DNA of 64,000 nucleotides from Capsicum annuum (GCF_002878395.1 NC_061116.1:126642433-126706432), one strand, 5' to 3'. Numbered from the stretch's first letter, positions 22,026-34,700 are shown. Notes: generated by a model from the sequence alone, not told the origin. Made by a program: numbers and translations.

Positions 22026-23242
22026 TAGGGGTGGACATAAATATCGAAAAACCGAATTACTGAACCGAACCGAAATAATTTGGTTTTTTGATTTTGATTT
22101 TTCGGTGTTTCAGTTCTGGTTCGGGTTTTTTAATAAATAAACTCAGTTTTCGATTCGGTATTCGGTTCTTGGGCCACCTTAATTCGGTAATCGGTTTAAC
22201 CGAAATTTTATATACCAACCCAAATATAATATTTTAGCCCATTAAATTATAAGTACCTTTAGCCCAAATATAGGCTAAGGCTATAGCCTACAGCAACCCA
22301 CACCTAAATCCAAAATCCAAAATTCAATTATAAATAGTAAATTAGGTCAAAACAAAATAAAGCTTTACTACTTTAGTTTGCAAATTGCAATTGCATCTGC
22401 TTCTCCTCCTCACTCCGCAGCCTGCAAAAAGCTGGTCAAAGCGAAGAACGAAGGAAACGACGTAGTACGAATGGGCAAAGGGAATCAATCACCTGTCTAA
22501 CGAGAAACGGTAACGAGAAATTGTTTTTGCATTGTTGGTAACCTGCGCCTGGTACTATTTTTATTTGGGTTAGTGACTTAGTGTGATGTGTCAAGTTGTA
22601 TGAATCAAGCATTAGCTACAAAGGCTAATTATGCGATGAAGTAACAATTTCTTGTAGAAAAGCTGGTATGTGAAACAAGGTTGATCTGTATCATATTCGA
22701 GTTTGTAACTTATAATGTATTCTGAACTTCCTAGTTGTAGCAGACTTTTTCATTATCTGTTTTGTTGTGCATTTTTTCACTGACCACTTATGTAACAAGT
22801 GGCTATTAATTATTCTTGCTGCTAGATTGTGTTTAATGCAATTTAGGATTGCTGTCAATTTTCTAGCATCAAGTGATTAGAAGTCCCTTTCTGTACAACA
22901 CTGGAAATGATTTAAGGGTTCTGGGCATGTGACATTTGTAATGCAAAATGAAAAATGGAACATAGCATAAGTGGAACAGTTGCTGGCTTACTGCAAGACT
23001 TCATAAGTGGCTCATATAGTTGTGCATTTATATAAAATGCTATAATCAAGGCGCTAAAATGGGACAGTTGCAAAACCAAAAAACCGAATTTATTAACTAG
23101 AAATATAACCGAACCAAACTGAAATAAACCGAACCGAAATAATTCGGTTCGAATTACTGTATACCTAAATAGGAAACCGAAAACCGAAAAAACTAAATTA
23201 AAAAAACCAAAACCGAACTGTATTCCCGAATGCCCACCCCTA
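22026..23242. mobile_element. Non-autonomous hAT-type element carrying unrelated filler, 1217 bp
   Basis: Ends TAGGGGTGGACAT (22026) and GAATGCCCACCCCTA (ending 23242) are inverted copies with one mismatch in the outer part. An exact 8 bp target duplication GTACGCAG flanks them (22018-22025 and 23243-23250). ACCGAACCGAAATAATT-type subterminal repeats occur at both ends. The middle (about 22380-23040) is less AT-rich and resembles genic or transcribed DNA rather than transposon sequence. It has no long reading frame. Confidence 0.88.
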
Positions 23243-23482
23243 GTACGCAGTCTTATCTTGCATTTTTACCAGAGACTGTTCCAAGACCTAAATCCGTGAC
23301 CTCCTGACCACATGATAACATACCCTTGTCGTAAATTCAAAACATTTCCCATTTCCAGAAAATTTCTTTTCCAACCTCCTCGTTATTGTAACATACACCA
23401 ACTATTTGAGACATTGTTATACGCAAAAAAAAATAAAATAAAGACAAATATTTCTAAATCAACATGATGCACCTTTCATATT

Positions 23483-23484
<2 letters not shown>

Positions 23485-23513
<29 letters not shown>
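23485..23513. repeat. Poly-T tract, 29 bases
   Basis: An uninterrupted run of T lies about 270 bases past the stop codon of the minus-strand kinase gene. On that strand it is poly-A and could mark a retroposed tail, but I see no retroelement attached. Confidence 0.85.
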
Positions 23514-23519
<6 letters not shown>

Positions 23520-23777
23520 GAACAGCACCTTTCACATTTCAAACCTAGTACAACTCTATGAGATCAACTAAAAGCTACAAGGCTTCAGCACTTCACCATA
23601 TTGACGAGGAAGGCTTTTCTAGAGATTCACCTAGCAAAACAAACAAGGAAAGGGGTCAAGTTAGCTGATGAGTGCATTTCAGTCTCTCAGTTCCGTTCGG
23701 TAGAATGTGGGTCTCCAAAACCCAAAGCCCTAAGTTCAAATGTACAAAGGAGGCTCGAAGAATCCTTGTTCAGTCAC

Positions 23778-26700
23778 TCAGGTTCTCATGCTTTCAACTT
23801 TCTGAATGGAATATTTCAGTTCTTTCTGAATGTTCAACCTAGAAGGTGACATAACAATGTCTTTCCAAACTGAGCCAGATTGATAAGCTGGATGAGGGTT
23901 CTTGTAAAGTTCATAAATGGAGTCAGCTCCATCATTCAACCTCCCTACCATTTTCAGCACATTTATCTCATCAGGGTCAACCAACAATGTCTTGTCTCTG
24001 TCCTTCCATCCTATCAACTTTTGTAATCCACAAAACAAGGTACTTGTTAGTATCCCATTTAGATCTTTTTTAAAACAAAACATTTGGCAATAGAGATGTA
24101 GCAGACCAATGAAAACTTATTTGTTGTACCTTAGGGGGGCCTTCCAAAGTATTAGTGGAAAATAATCTTGCATTATCCACGAGCTGACAGTATGTATTGA
24201 ATGCATTAGCAAATCTCTTGTGTGATTTCAGTTGTGAGTTTACCCGAACAGCTCTTCTACACATGATAGCTCTCCTGTAAAGAAATGGAAACAAACTTAA
24301 CGCTAAGAAAAGAACAAATCCGCCCCCTCCTTTTACTATGTTATAGTACCACGTCTTCTCATCTCGTGTTAGGACACTTACCTTATGCCTCTAGTGACAG
24401 CTAAATAAGCATCGCAAACAACTCCAACCAATTCTATTCTATAAGGTCTTCTCTTTCTAGTGCCATCAGTTTCCTGTTCTTCTTCATCAATCTGTTCCCA
24501 GTAGTTTTCAGTTACTCTTCCATCCTCCTCTTTTTTGTAACCAACACCCATTCGGTAACGTCGCCGGTGAACATTTCTGGCCATGGTTATGGTCTGCACC
24601 ACAAAGGGTATCCATGAGAGTGTGCCATCCATGATCACATCTCTTCCTTCATTCAGTGCTGTCACAAGCAGGGATGATGCTGCATCTGTTGATGACTGAT
24701 GTACCTGCATCAAACCTTTTCTATACAATCATTTCCAAATTATTCAACAAAAATATAGGTTTTTAAAAGGCTAAGGTCCCAAAGCATTGAAATTATATCT
24801 TTTGTTTAGACTTGGTCCCCCGAAACTTTTGGCCCAGAATTATAAAAGTGCCCCTGTATCTGTTGATAACATAGGTGAATCTCTTTGGATCGACTAGTAG
24901 AATGTTTTACTAACTGCTTAGTGACACTAATGATGGAAAGGGGGCTGATAAGGGTGGGTCAAGAAGGACTAACAAACTTCTAAATTCGCAAGCTTTTAAA
25001 GAAAGGGCACAGAAGATACCCAAACAAAATACCACATAAGAAAGGGAGAAGAAAGTGATGTTCTATATAACACAAGTATACATGGTACGAGTGCATCCGG
25101 CGGTATGTGGCATAACCTTGGGACAAATTTGTGTGTTCTGTTAGGCCAAACCGAACGATTTGTACCACGAGCTTGGGTAGTGATAAGATTTAAGTACAGA
25201 TGAATGAATTTAAAAGATCATCAATCTCTACCACACGGTCAATGGGGAACCTCAGATTAGAACAGAGTTGCAACTCTTTATAGCTTTTTCAAGGGACTTT
25301 GACCAAAAATTTTTCAAGGGATTTGAGCGAGGGAAACGGGGAGGGATTGAGAAGGATATAATAACCAGTTCAGCAGTTTGAAGCATGTCATGATGTCCCA
25401 TAGAGCTAAGAGCTTTGTAAATGACATCTGATTCTTTGAATGCATCTGCTTCTATCACAACAACATTGGCTGCAGCTCCAATCCAAAATGGTCTGCGTGA
25501 AAATTTAGGTAGTCGCTGCATTAGTATCTTTCAAATAATATTTGTATATACACGCACTACATTGAAATCTCATCAGGATCTAACATATATACGCACTCAC
25601 AAATAGTGACGTTCTTACTCTTTGAGAATGTCCTTGAGCACGGTGCTTTTCCCAGCCCCCATGCCACCACCCATAAACAGGAGGACAGGGCTTCTATCTT
25701 TGTGAGCCATTGGAACCATCACATCTGTGCAGTGTGAGTCGTCTGAAGAAACGAGCCCTATTGCTTTCATCTCCTCAACTAAGGTAGTAAGAACTCTTGC
25801 AACCTTCAGATTCTTTGTCACCCTTTCAAATCTTTGTTCCCTTCATTACACACAAAAGACAAGAACGAATAGTTAGTGACATGTATCAGTTGAGCAAAAG
25901 TTAAGAGAAGTACATGATTTAATGGAATGATGTTCTGATAATCTAGCAATTTGAAAATTTCAGACTGGCTAGGGATTACCAAAGTTGCACAAAATTTTAG
26001 CTAAGGATTTTATAAATGCCAACATCTAGAATATTATACAAAAGCTGACCAAACAGCATATCTTGCCGTATCATTAATCACAAAGACTGTAATCTGAATA
26101 ATAACAGTAAAGTTGCTGCCATGGATGAAGCACCAAACGCATTAGAATGTGTTAATAAAACAGCTTGGAAGTGACAAGAAATCATAGGGGATCACCAATC
26201 ACCAATAAAAGATTTGGCATAAAACCCATCTATATCTATGTGGAGGTGAATTTCCCCATATTACAGCCTTACAAAGTTTGCTTAAAATATTTTATCCAAG
26301 TGTCAATCATGTTGTAACCATCAAAATAAACAAAAAATCTAACATATTTTTAATATTAATTGTCTTGACATAGAATGTTTGGAGTTCTACTGCAGTACTG
26401 CATGATCACATAATAATAAGATTTGTCTATCAGATAGAAGTTATTCAATTGGTCGGGCTACAAACTAAATACTAATTGATAAATTACAACAACAACATAC
26501 CCAGTATATTCCCACCAAGTGGGATCTGGGGAGGATAAGTGTACGCAGTCCATACCACTACCTCAAATGTGAGATAGAGAGGTTGTTTCCTATAGACCCC
26601 CGGCTCAAAGTAAAACAATCTGACATAAGAAACAGTAAAAGAACAAAATACAATAGAAAATAGCATATTCAATAATACCATAAATAAGATACTCCAAGTA

Positions 26701-29642
26701 CCACACCAAAAGATACAATATCCTAAACTCAGACTACCCTTCTATCCTAATCCGCTTCCTCCACAACTTTCTATCCAGGGTCAGGTCATCGGTAAGCTGA
26801 AGATGCTCCATGTCATTTCTAATCACCTCCCTCCAATATTTCTTCGGTCTACCTCTCTTGAAACCATCTCTAGCCAATCTCTCACACCTCCGAAGTGGGG
26901 CATCCGTACTCCTCCTAATCACATGACCGAACCATCTCAACCTCTCTTCCCTCATCTTGGCTTCCACCGAAGCCACTCCCACCTTATCTCGAATAACCTC
27001 ATTTCTAATCCTATCTTTCCTAGTACACCCCGACATCCGAGGCATTCTCATCTCCACCACCTTCATCAGGTCAACACTCCGCCCCATACAACAAAGCCGT
27101 TCTAACCACCACTCTGTAGAACTTGCCTTTAAGTTTGGGAGGTACCTTTTTGTCATACAAGATTTCGGAGGTGAGCCTCCATTTCATCCATCCTACCCTA
27201 ATCCGGTGAGTGACATCTTCATCAATCTCTCCATTCTCCTGAATCATAGACCCCAGATACTTGAAATTGTCTCTCTTATTGATAGAATGTGTGTCAAGCT
27301 TAACAATCACATCGAACTCATGAGATATCTCACTGAACTTACACTCCAAAAATATTCCGTCTTGGACCTAGCCAAACTAAACCCTTATATTTTAAGAGTC
27401 TGCCTCCAAACCTCCAATTTAGCATTAACTCCACTACGAGTCTCATCAATCAAGACTACATCATCCGCAAAAAGCAAACCTAATTGATAAACTAATATGT
27501 CAGAAATGTGGAGGGCTTGATGTAAATATGCCCAAGAAAATGAAAACCGGACTCGACAAAAGTTTGCAAGAGCATTGACACGTTTAATAATTCGTAAGTC
27601 ACTTGAGTTATTTACAGATCAGAGCACTACTCTAGAATAAGAGCAAAAAAGGCGATGGAGATAATAAAAGCTACTATGGTAACATAATGAAATCGAGAAC
27701 ATAAAACCAAATTGTGATGGACAGTAATGGCAAACAATCAGAATGGACAGAGGAGGCGTGTTCCAGGGAAGTTACACAGGTTGCGTATTGATTAACTAAC
27801 TATAATAGAGAATTATACTTTTATCTTAGAACTTCAATGAATTTTGGACAACTACCTATGGATTTCATAATTTAGATGGGACTCCTGTCCATCCTTGAGA
27901 TTTAACAGTATCTAAATATAAGCCGAATGAGGATTCATAGCACTTTAGATTTTTTGTAGTGGAATGATACAACTAATTCCAGACACAAGCAACAAGGAGA
28001 TATGACTTCATGACACCCTGGGATAAGTATTTACGTCTCAACTACCAATATACATGTGTTGACGCTACACGAAAAACAACCTTTAGCGGTAATAAATATG
28101 CACTTAAACAAAGAGTACTAAAATTTTTATCGGTATTAGTTAATTGCCATTGGATCCAATGTCGCTATAGGCTTAGGGGCATTTACAAAGAGAGCTAAAA
28201 TGTAATTGTCACTAGTAAATGCCTCTAAAAGAACATATTTAGCGGCAATTAAGCTATTGCCATTAATTAATTGTCGCTAAAGATCCTTTTTGATGTAGTG
28301 TGAAGAACTCCCAATTGCCAAACAATTGGATGAGCCCTAAACATGAATATCTTTATGATGACAAACAAGCGGACTTGTGAATATAAGAGCGAATCATATG
28401 TTAGGAATATACAGTAATACCTCGTAGCAGCCATGACAATCTTTTGGAGCTTCTTTTTGGGCTCAAAATGTTCTGCACTCAGTACCTGAAAGGATATCAA
28501 AGGAGAAAAGAATAAGATTACAAGCTGGTCAACTACAATGCAAACATAAAATATTGTTTTCGTGGGGTTATAATGAATGAAGTATGGATCTATCTCTTCT
28601 TAAAAACTAGATTTACCTGGCTCATCATATAAGGAACATGACTCCAATGGAAAGCGAAGTAACTAAGTATGCATCTCTCAAACTCCTCAACAAGCTTTAT
28701 AAAAAGCGAATCAGCATCTGGTTCAATAGCAAAGTAGTTGTACATATCTTCTTCACACCCTTCTGATTTTATTATGTACTCAGTAGCTAGCTTGCACAGA
28801 ATTGGACATTCTCTCCTGTCTGCAAATCCCATTTGTCTAGCTGCATTCGTAGATATATATATATATGTTTTGTTATATGGCCAGCTCATCTGGAAACTTA
28901 ATATCACAATTTTAATTACTCATTTCATTTTATGTGACAAGCATTAAACCAGACAAAGAGGTCTGAAAGTACATTTAGAACTTATAGTTTTAGACATGCC
29001 ATGATATTTCCATAGGTATATAAGCATATCATTAATGACAAAATGAAAAGTGTAAAGTTAAAGAGTTTCCAAATATAAAAAAGGTTTTTCTTTTTAAATA
29101 AATTAAGAAAAGGAGTGACCTATATATAAAACTTAGTTACATTTTCAGCACGCCGTAGCATGCAGCTTGACTTATTTTCTCGGACTATGTATGTGAAAAA
29201 TCTTTGATAAAGGGTAGCAGTGATACTTGAACTAATTAGACATCCACGTTTAATTACTTAATTATATCCGCAACAATATTTGGGATCCTAAATAGAATAA
29301 GAATAAACATGATCCATAAAAGATAAAAAAAGAGAAACCAAGGAAATCCAAGACTTTAATTGAATAATTACCTACATAATGGGAGAACTTTTCAAACTTG
29401 AGAACCTGTCCGGTACGAGAAACTTCAATTCGAGGAACGATTTTCTGGTTTCGGAATTTCTTGAGGCGATAATACACGGCCGCTGAAAGGATTAAACAAA
29501 TCCAAGATGCTAAAAAGATCTGTATATAAATGGGCTTTATATTGACACAGTAATATGGAGGATAGAATTCAGAATAATTATTCAAGTGCCATGAGGAAGG
29601 AGGAGTAGATGATAATGAAGAAGCAGACATAATATTTCCCAT
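23778..29642 (-). CDS. NADKc: NADKc-like membrane-anchored P-loop kinase (zeta-toxin fold), 8 exons
   Basis: Spliced from the minus strand with GT-AG junctions: 29642-29372, 28840-28617, 28485-28421, 25840-25619, 25492-25366, 24704-24382, 24274-24130, 24017-23778. The phases join without a break into 538 residues. Residues about 38-58 form one membrane segment followed by basic residues. Residues 91-215 hold a conserved region ([30 protein letters not shown]). A Walker A loop [10 protein letters not shown] ends at T253 (K251). EADAFKESD follows at the next exon, and a DGTLSW block and an arginine-rich [11 protein letters not shown] block come later. The kinase part has the zeta-toxin-like fold. 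From memory, Arabidopsis NADKc (At1g04280) has this layout and length; it is a calmodulin-activated NAD+ kinase at the mitochondrial periphery that feeds the elicitor oxidative burst. A close paralogue of that protein is the main alternative. No catalytic motif is lost. Confidence 0.88.
26484..27479 (-). mobile_element. 5'-truncated LINE (RTE-like) in intron 3, with TS-SINE-like tail
   Basis: A 12 bp target duplication CTAATTGATAAA (26472-26483 and 27480-27491) flanks the insertion. On the minus strand it opens inside a reverse transcriptase, with the FADD catalytic motif near 27460. It continues with [15 protein letters not shown] and [20 protein letters not shown], typical of the C-terminal end of plant LINE reverse transcriptases. 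An in-frame stop or shift separates the 27349-27071 and 27156-26734 frames. The last 120 bases (about 26603-26484) read GTATGGACTGCGTAC...CCCCAGATCCCACTTGG...TGTTGTTGTTG, matching the tail of the Solanaceae TS SINE. It lies in the same orientation as the host gene. Confidence 0.85.
26734..27479 (-). pseudogene. Reverse transcriptase C-terminal remnant of the LINE
   Basis: Reading from 27479 leftwards, [10 protein letters not shown] is the RT active-site motif. The frame is broken by a stop near 27390 and by a shift around 27100, so no functional protein can result. The open frame on the opposite strand over 26957-27487 is only its antisense shadow. Confidence 0.85.
28063..28300. mobile_element. 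CACTA-type MITE, 238 bp, in intron 3
   Basis: The left end, CGCTACACGAAAAA, and the right end (minus strand CACTACATCAAAAAGG) are inverted copies of a CACTACA-type terminus, followed on each side by CTTTAGCGRYAAT-like sequence. A 3 bp duplication TGA (28060-28062, 28301-28303) fits CACTA elements. No coding capacity. Confidence 0.75.
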
Positions 29643-30305
29643 GCAAAAAGGGCCAATTACAATGCATAAATGGCTTGAGACCTAAAGATTAACGAAGATT
29701 TAACGAAAATAGCAAATGAGAATCTTCATGTGGATGCTAAATTGATCCGATCAATATTGAGAATAATCAGCTTTAGTTCTTTTTATTTATGTATTTTTCA
29801 CTTTATCAAAATGGAAAAGGAGATTTAGGGAATAATCCTCATGATTTTTGCTGAGGTTAAACGAAACCAAATCAAAATGGTATAAGAGTTGTGAAAATTT
29901 ATAGTCCACAATATTACATTGCACCTATGTCCGGTTGTTAAGCTTTCGGTCGTATAATTCATTATTTCCTTACGACATTATACAAAGTTTCTTTTTTTTT
30001 ACAATAATGCTTAAAACTTGATATACAATATTATACACTCGGTATATAGTATTATACCAAATTATATGAGGTATTTATGTTAGTAAATCGGAGCAAAAAC
30101 AACGGATTGTGTATCTTAAACTCGCAACGGAAATTGTTAATTTTTCTATCAAAAAAAGAATTGCCCCAAATAACTTCGTCTCTCTTGGAAACATCGTATT
30201 CTTCACAAACTAAATGCCTTTTGGTATTGATGTTATGTGGAGAATGAAATTCGTTTTGTTTTCCTTTTCACACACTTTTGTGTTTTCTATTTTTTTTTGT
30301 GCCTC
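29643..30305 (-). promoter_or_regulatory. Upstream region of the NADKc-like gene
   Basis: About 660 bases separate the start codon from the Gypsy target site at 30306-30310. On the minus strand an ATAAATAAA string lies near 29787, a possible TATA-like element about 140 bases before the ATG, but it is weak. No other motif stands out. Confidence 0.3.
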
Positions 30306-30310
30306 TCTGG

Positions 30311-33037
30311 TATAATGACCTTCTTTCTGCACTATATTGACGTTTATAGATTTTTCATAGCTGCTCCAAGTCATTTATGACGTGCTGGAGCAGATAGTTT
30401 GGTTACCAGGCAATTCGTTTGATTTTTAGAGCCAATTCTCTATTTTGAAGTTTTTACTATTCAGAATTGGTATCGGGCCTAAAATGCAGGTAAACAGCCT
30501 CGTATGCCAATTTTGACAATTTTATTAGATCAAAACGTCGATTTTAGGATAAGTGACCCTTGGTTCAGGTCTCGAGGCTTCCAGATTCATTTTGGGCTAT
30601 TGGGTGAAAATTGGTTAAAATGATCCTTTGGGTGTGGGACCCATATTTGATCGAAACAACTTTAGATGGAAATTTTAATGGTGTCATTGAGTCTGAAACA
30701 TCAAATTTGCTGAGGTAGCATAGCTCATTTACACTCACGGGATTCCGAACGAATCTCGAGGGCCTGATCGGAACTTGATAAATTTTTCTAAGTTGTTGGT
30801 GCAAGCATTAGCTGGTGCGACCGCTTAAGCATCAGTTTGGCCGCTAAAGCAAAGGTTGCTAAAGTGGCCAATGGATCACTTTCGTGAAATCCCTAGCCCC
30901 CCTTTGTCGTTAAAGCGATCCTAGTGCCACATTAGCGATAGTCGCTTAAGTGACAATTGACTACTTTAGCGGTAGGGTCCAGGCACGGATGGACCACTTT
31001 AGTGGTACCTTGCCTCTTTAGCGATGACCGCTTAAACATCATTTGGCTGCTAAAGCGGCCATTGCTGCATTTATGGAGGGGTCCCAATTTTGGCTCATTT
31101 ATTATAAGTTCCAACTTCCATAAACCCTAAAAAGCTTATAATTTTGTAGAGCTCGATCATTTGGGTGTTGGGAGTGCGTTGGAGACCTCATTGTAGTCTT
31201 ACCCCCTCGTTTGTTTCGTAAGTTCCCTTTAAGTTCTTGGTTAAAATTCTAATTTAAATTCAAATCCCTAGTTTACTTTATGGGCTAATTTAGGGTTCGT
31301 TTGTGCTTGAATTTCACCCATTTTTAGGCTAAATGATCCTTGAGTTTACAAGGATGATTTGATAATTTCAAAGTTGAGATTCTGCAAGCGTGCCCTATGT
31401 GAGATTTTTAGCTTGATTTTAGACCTGGAGCATTTATAGGCCATACGGGTACTGTTATTCATGTGTTGACGCATAAATTATTTTTTTGATAGCGTGACAT
31501 CACGTGGAGGCTTTCTGAAAGAAAAAAGCTTCGATCTAGTCGAATTTATTGAGTTTTTGGTGATTTTCAGGTAGGCTAGTCTTACTTCTCTCTTAGATTG
31601 AGTTTTAATATAGTATTAGTATTGTATTATGCTAGCGATGGGTAGACTTTTACACTTGATGGTTATTTAGTATTTTAAGGGTCAAAGTTAGCCGTTTTAG
31701 GGTCTTTTCTTAGGCATTCAACCTTGTAACCCCTCTTAACGATCATAATGCCTTCTTAGGGCTAGTTTTGACTCACCTTGTACCTTAGGGTAAGATTGTA
31801 AGGCCTTAGTCTAAATTTGGATAGGTGCTTGCCTTAGTATGAGTTTTTGGGATTAGTAGCGGTTCATGCCAGCCCTCCTTATCGGTCAAACATTAGACTA
31901 GCCCCTTGTAGACTTAGGAGACCTTCTTGAGATATTTTGAGAAATTCTTAAACCTTAGGGTGACTTAGGCCTTCTATCGGTTTTTGGTTAGTCGAAATAC
32001 TCGAACTAGAATATAATTGTCCCTAAAGATCATTTATTAAACTCCTTGAGTAAACCTTGATACCTTTGTAAATTTTTGTTGAAGTTGGTGATTTGATATT
32101 AATTTGGACTCTAAGGAAATTGTGGCTTCAGCATTTTATTATTATGATTTTAGACTTACTAGTTTCGATTTGAGTCCGGCAATTGTGATCTAATATGGCA
32201 TTACTATGATGATATCATTCTTCGGCTCTAGTTTGAGTCTGGAATTATGGTTTGGATGGAATTTTATATATGATTTCACTAGTGAATATTATCTAAAGTT
32301 ATTATTATTGGTCCTTGTTTCCTTGTTTGCATCCACCAAACGTATAGGGGATTGACTGGGTTATTTTCTCACTTGTTTGCACCTTCTGGAATTATGGGGT
32401 CCAGTTCGATTATAGTTAGAATGTGTTTATCTTAATTCATTCGTCTTTGCATACTTATCATTTTATCTGAATTGAAGTATTTATTTAAGATTTAGATTAT
32501 CCCTGACTTAGTTTACTTTCTCGCGTTTTATGATGCTTTTATTATGATTTAGCTTAGTCGATCAATAATGCCTACTGAGTACCCAGTATTTTGATACTCA
32601 TACTATATTTTTGCATCTTTTTTATAGTGCAAACCCGAGTATGAGTCACGTCACCGATGTTACATCCAACTTACTTTGGGGTCTCGGAGATAGGGGTGAG
32701 CTTTCAGAGCCAAAGTTGATCTTCTCTTCTTCTATTATTTTTGGACTATCTTTACTTTAGAGACTACATATATATTGACACTATTCAGTACTCATATTTT
32801 ATATTTAGTGGCTCTTGTACTGACCTTATTAGGTCATGGGATACTCTTTTGTATACCTTTCTCATTCTCTTCTTTTATTTAGTATTTTGCACTTATAATT
32901 ATCTGCTTACAATTCAGTTGTATGCTTTATTTTCGGTCCACTAATTATCCCATTACTAACGTTTTTAGTATAGTTTGACTTACCTGTTGGTGGGTTAAAG
33001 TAGGTGCCATAAGGACCTGAGAAATTAGGCCATGACA
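30311..33037 (+). repeat. 5' LTR of the Gypsy element, 2727 bp
   Basis: It starts TATAATGACC right after TCTGG and ends GGCCATGACA three bases before the primer-binding site. Diverged homology to 41880-45896 is visible along its length, for example CTTGTTTGCACCTTCTGG versus CTTTCTTGCACCTTCTGG. By eye roughly one base in six or seven differs between 31146-31325 and 43987-44166. Confidence 0.9.
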
Positions 33038-33040
33038 AAT

Positions 33041-33055
33041 TGGTATCAGAGTGCC
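33041..33055 (+). other. Primer-binding site, initiator methionine tRNA type
   Basis: TGGTATCAGAG plus a diverged tail lies three bases after the LTR. The 3' end of plant initiator tRNA-Met is complementary to TGGTATCAGAGCC, the usual primer of plant Gypsy chromoviruses. Confidence 0.85.
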
Positions 33056-33242
33056 TAGGTTCACTGGTATTGTTCATACAAAAGAAAGTGTCTTGTAAAG
33101 TTCTACGGATCAGCGCGATAATGTTCGTATGTTATCTTCGGGAACCTAAGGTCATTCTTAGCAGAACTTCATCTTTTTCATTCATTTCATGCGTTGAGTC
33201 TGTATTGATTTCTAAAGTTCTTATTATTTCACTCTTTTATAG

Positions 33243-34700
33243 ATGGTTAGGACAAGAACTATGATGACCAATGATGAGGATCTTGAGTACCTAGCTAGGG
33301 AACCCGCTAGAGGTCGTGCCTGCCCAGGGTCAAGTTTGGGATAGAGCTGCAATCCTATCTAGGGGTCAGGATAAGGAGCCTTCATCAGGTCCTGTTATTG
33401 CTCCTGAGCTAGAGATTCTACCACCCTAACCATTAGTGGTCCAGGGGAATCCTAGGCCTCACTGGAGTTCATATAGACTTAAGTACTCAGTGATGCCTTG
33501 GTTTAGTTGTTAGGATTAGTTAGTGGTTCATAATATGATGGTGCACGGTCTGTAGATTAGAGTAGTACAAATGTAGAGACGCATCCTATAGCCATGGCTT
33601 CCAGAGTTGAGACATCTCTAACACCGATAATTTCTCAGGTGATAGTCACCCAAACATCTATGTTGATTGAGGAGAAGAAGATATTGAGGATATTTTTGAG
33701 ATTGACTAGACCTATATTTGCATGGGCTCCAGGGTGAGGATGTTTTTGAGTTCTTTATTGTTTGTGAGGATAAGATCCATATTTGGGTTTGATTGAGGCT
33801 CTGGGGTCGACTATACTACTTTTTAATTATATGTGGTAGCTATACATTGGTGGAGAGATTATTTTGATTCTAGGCTAGCTGTATCTCCCTCTATGACATG
33901 GATTTAGTTCTCTGAGGCTTCTTGGAGAAGTATATGCCCCACAGTCTTTGAGAGTACCTAAGAGATTAGTTTACCAAGTTAGAGTAGGTTTCTATGATGG
34001 TTGTGGAGTATGAGGCAAGATTCCATAAGTTAGCCAGACATAATGCGACGATCTTACCTATCGAGTACGAGTGAATTTGGTGTTTTGTTGGAGGGCTAAG
34101 TCTTTCTCTTCGCATGGATACTCAGAGTTTAGTTACCTTTAGTATGTCCTTTATTGAGGTTTCTGATTATGCCCAAACTATGGAGGAGATGCATTGCAAG
34201 ACCCAAGGGGGCAGCAATAAGAAGCCACATTAATAGGGTAGTTTCAGTGGGAGCCAGAGTGGCTCACAATTTAGAGGTAGAGGTTCTCAGGGTAGGTACC
34301 CTTCGCGTTAGTCTTATTAAAACTAGGGTTAGTCTTAAAAGGCCCGTTTATTCAGTACTTTAGGTCACGAACGGAGGTCAGTCTAGTTATAGTAACTATA
34401 ATGTCCAGAGTAGTGGTCAGTCTTTGAAAGGTGCACATTCTAGGTCTTCTAACTGAGGTGGCTATTTGGGTTGGTTGAATCTTTTAAATCGAGCAAAGCT
34501 CCTGGGGCTTGTTATAATTGTAGGGTTGTTAGCTATTTCTCCATAGAGTATCACCAATGAGAGGTGATTCAACTTACAATATAAAGTGTTCAGTTGATCA
34601 AATCAGTGCCACCGCCAGTGAAGAGTAATGCTCAGGGTCGTAGGGGTGGCTCCCAAGAATCTTGAGAAGATCATCAGTTAGGTAGGACAGGTAGTTAGTC
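33243..34700 (+). pseudogene. gag remnant of the Gypsy element
   Basis: It opens with MVRTRTMMTNDEDLEYLA. Across several frames it shows typical chromovirus gag blocks: a WWRDYFDSR-like segment near 33850, SFSEAFLEKYMP-like near 33910, EYEARFHKLARHNATILP near 34008-34065, and a damaged zinc knuckle at about 34506-34556 (CYNC kept, the His and last Cys lost). Stops and frame changes occur throughout. Such a gag would form the particle shell if intact. Confidence 0.75.

Noticed and set aside
23601..23849. 82-codon plus-strand frame
   Set aside because: Overlaps the last exon and 3' region of the NADKc-like gene in antisense; no homology of its own.
26957..27487. 176-codon plus-strand frame
   Set aside because: Antisense of the LINE reverse transcriptase remnant.
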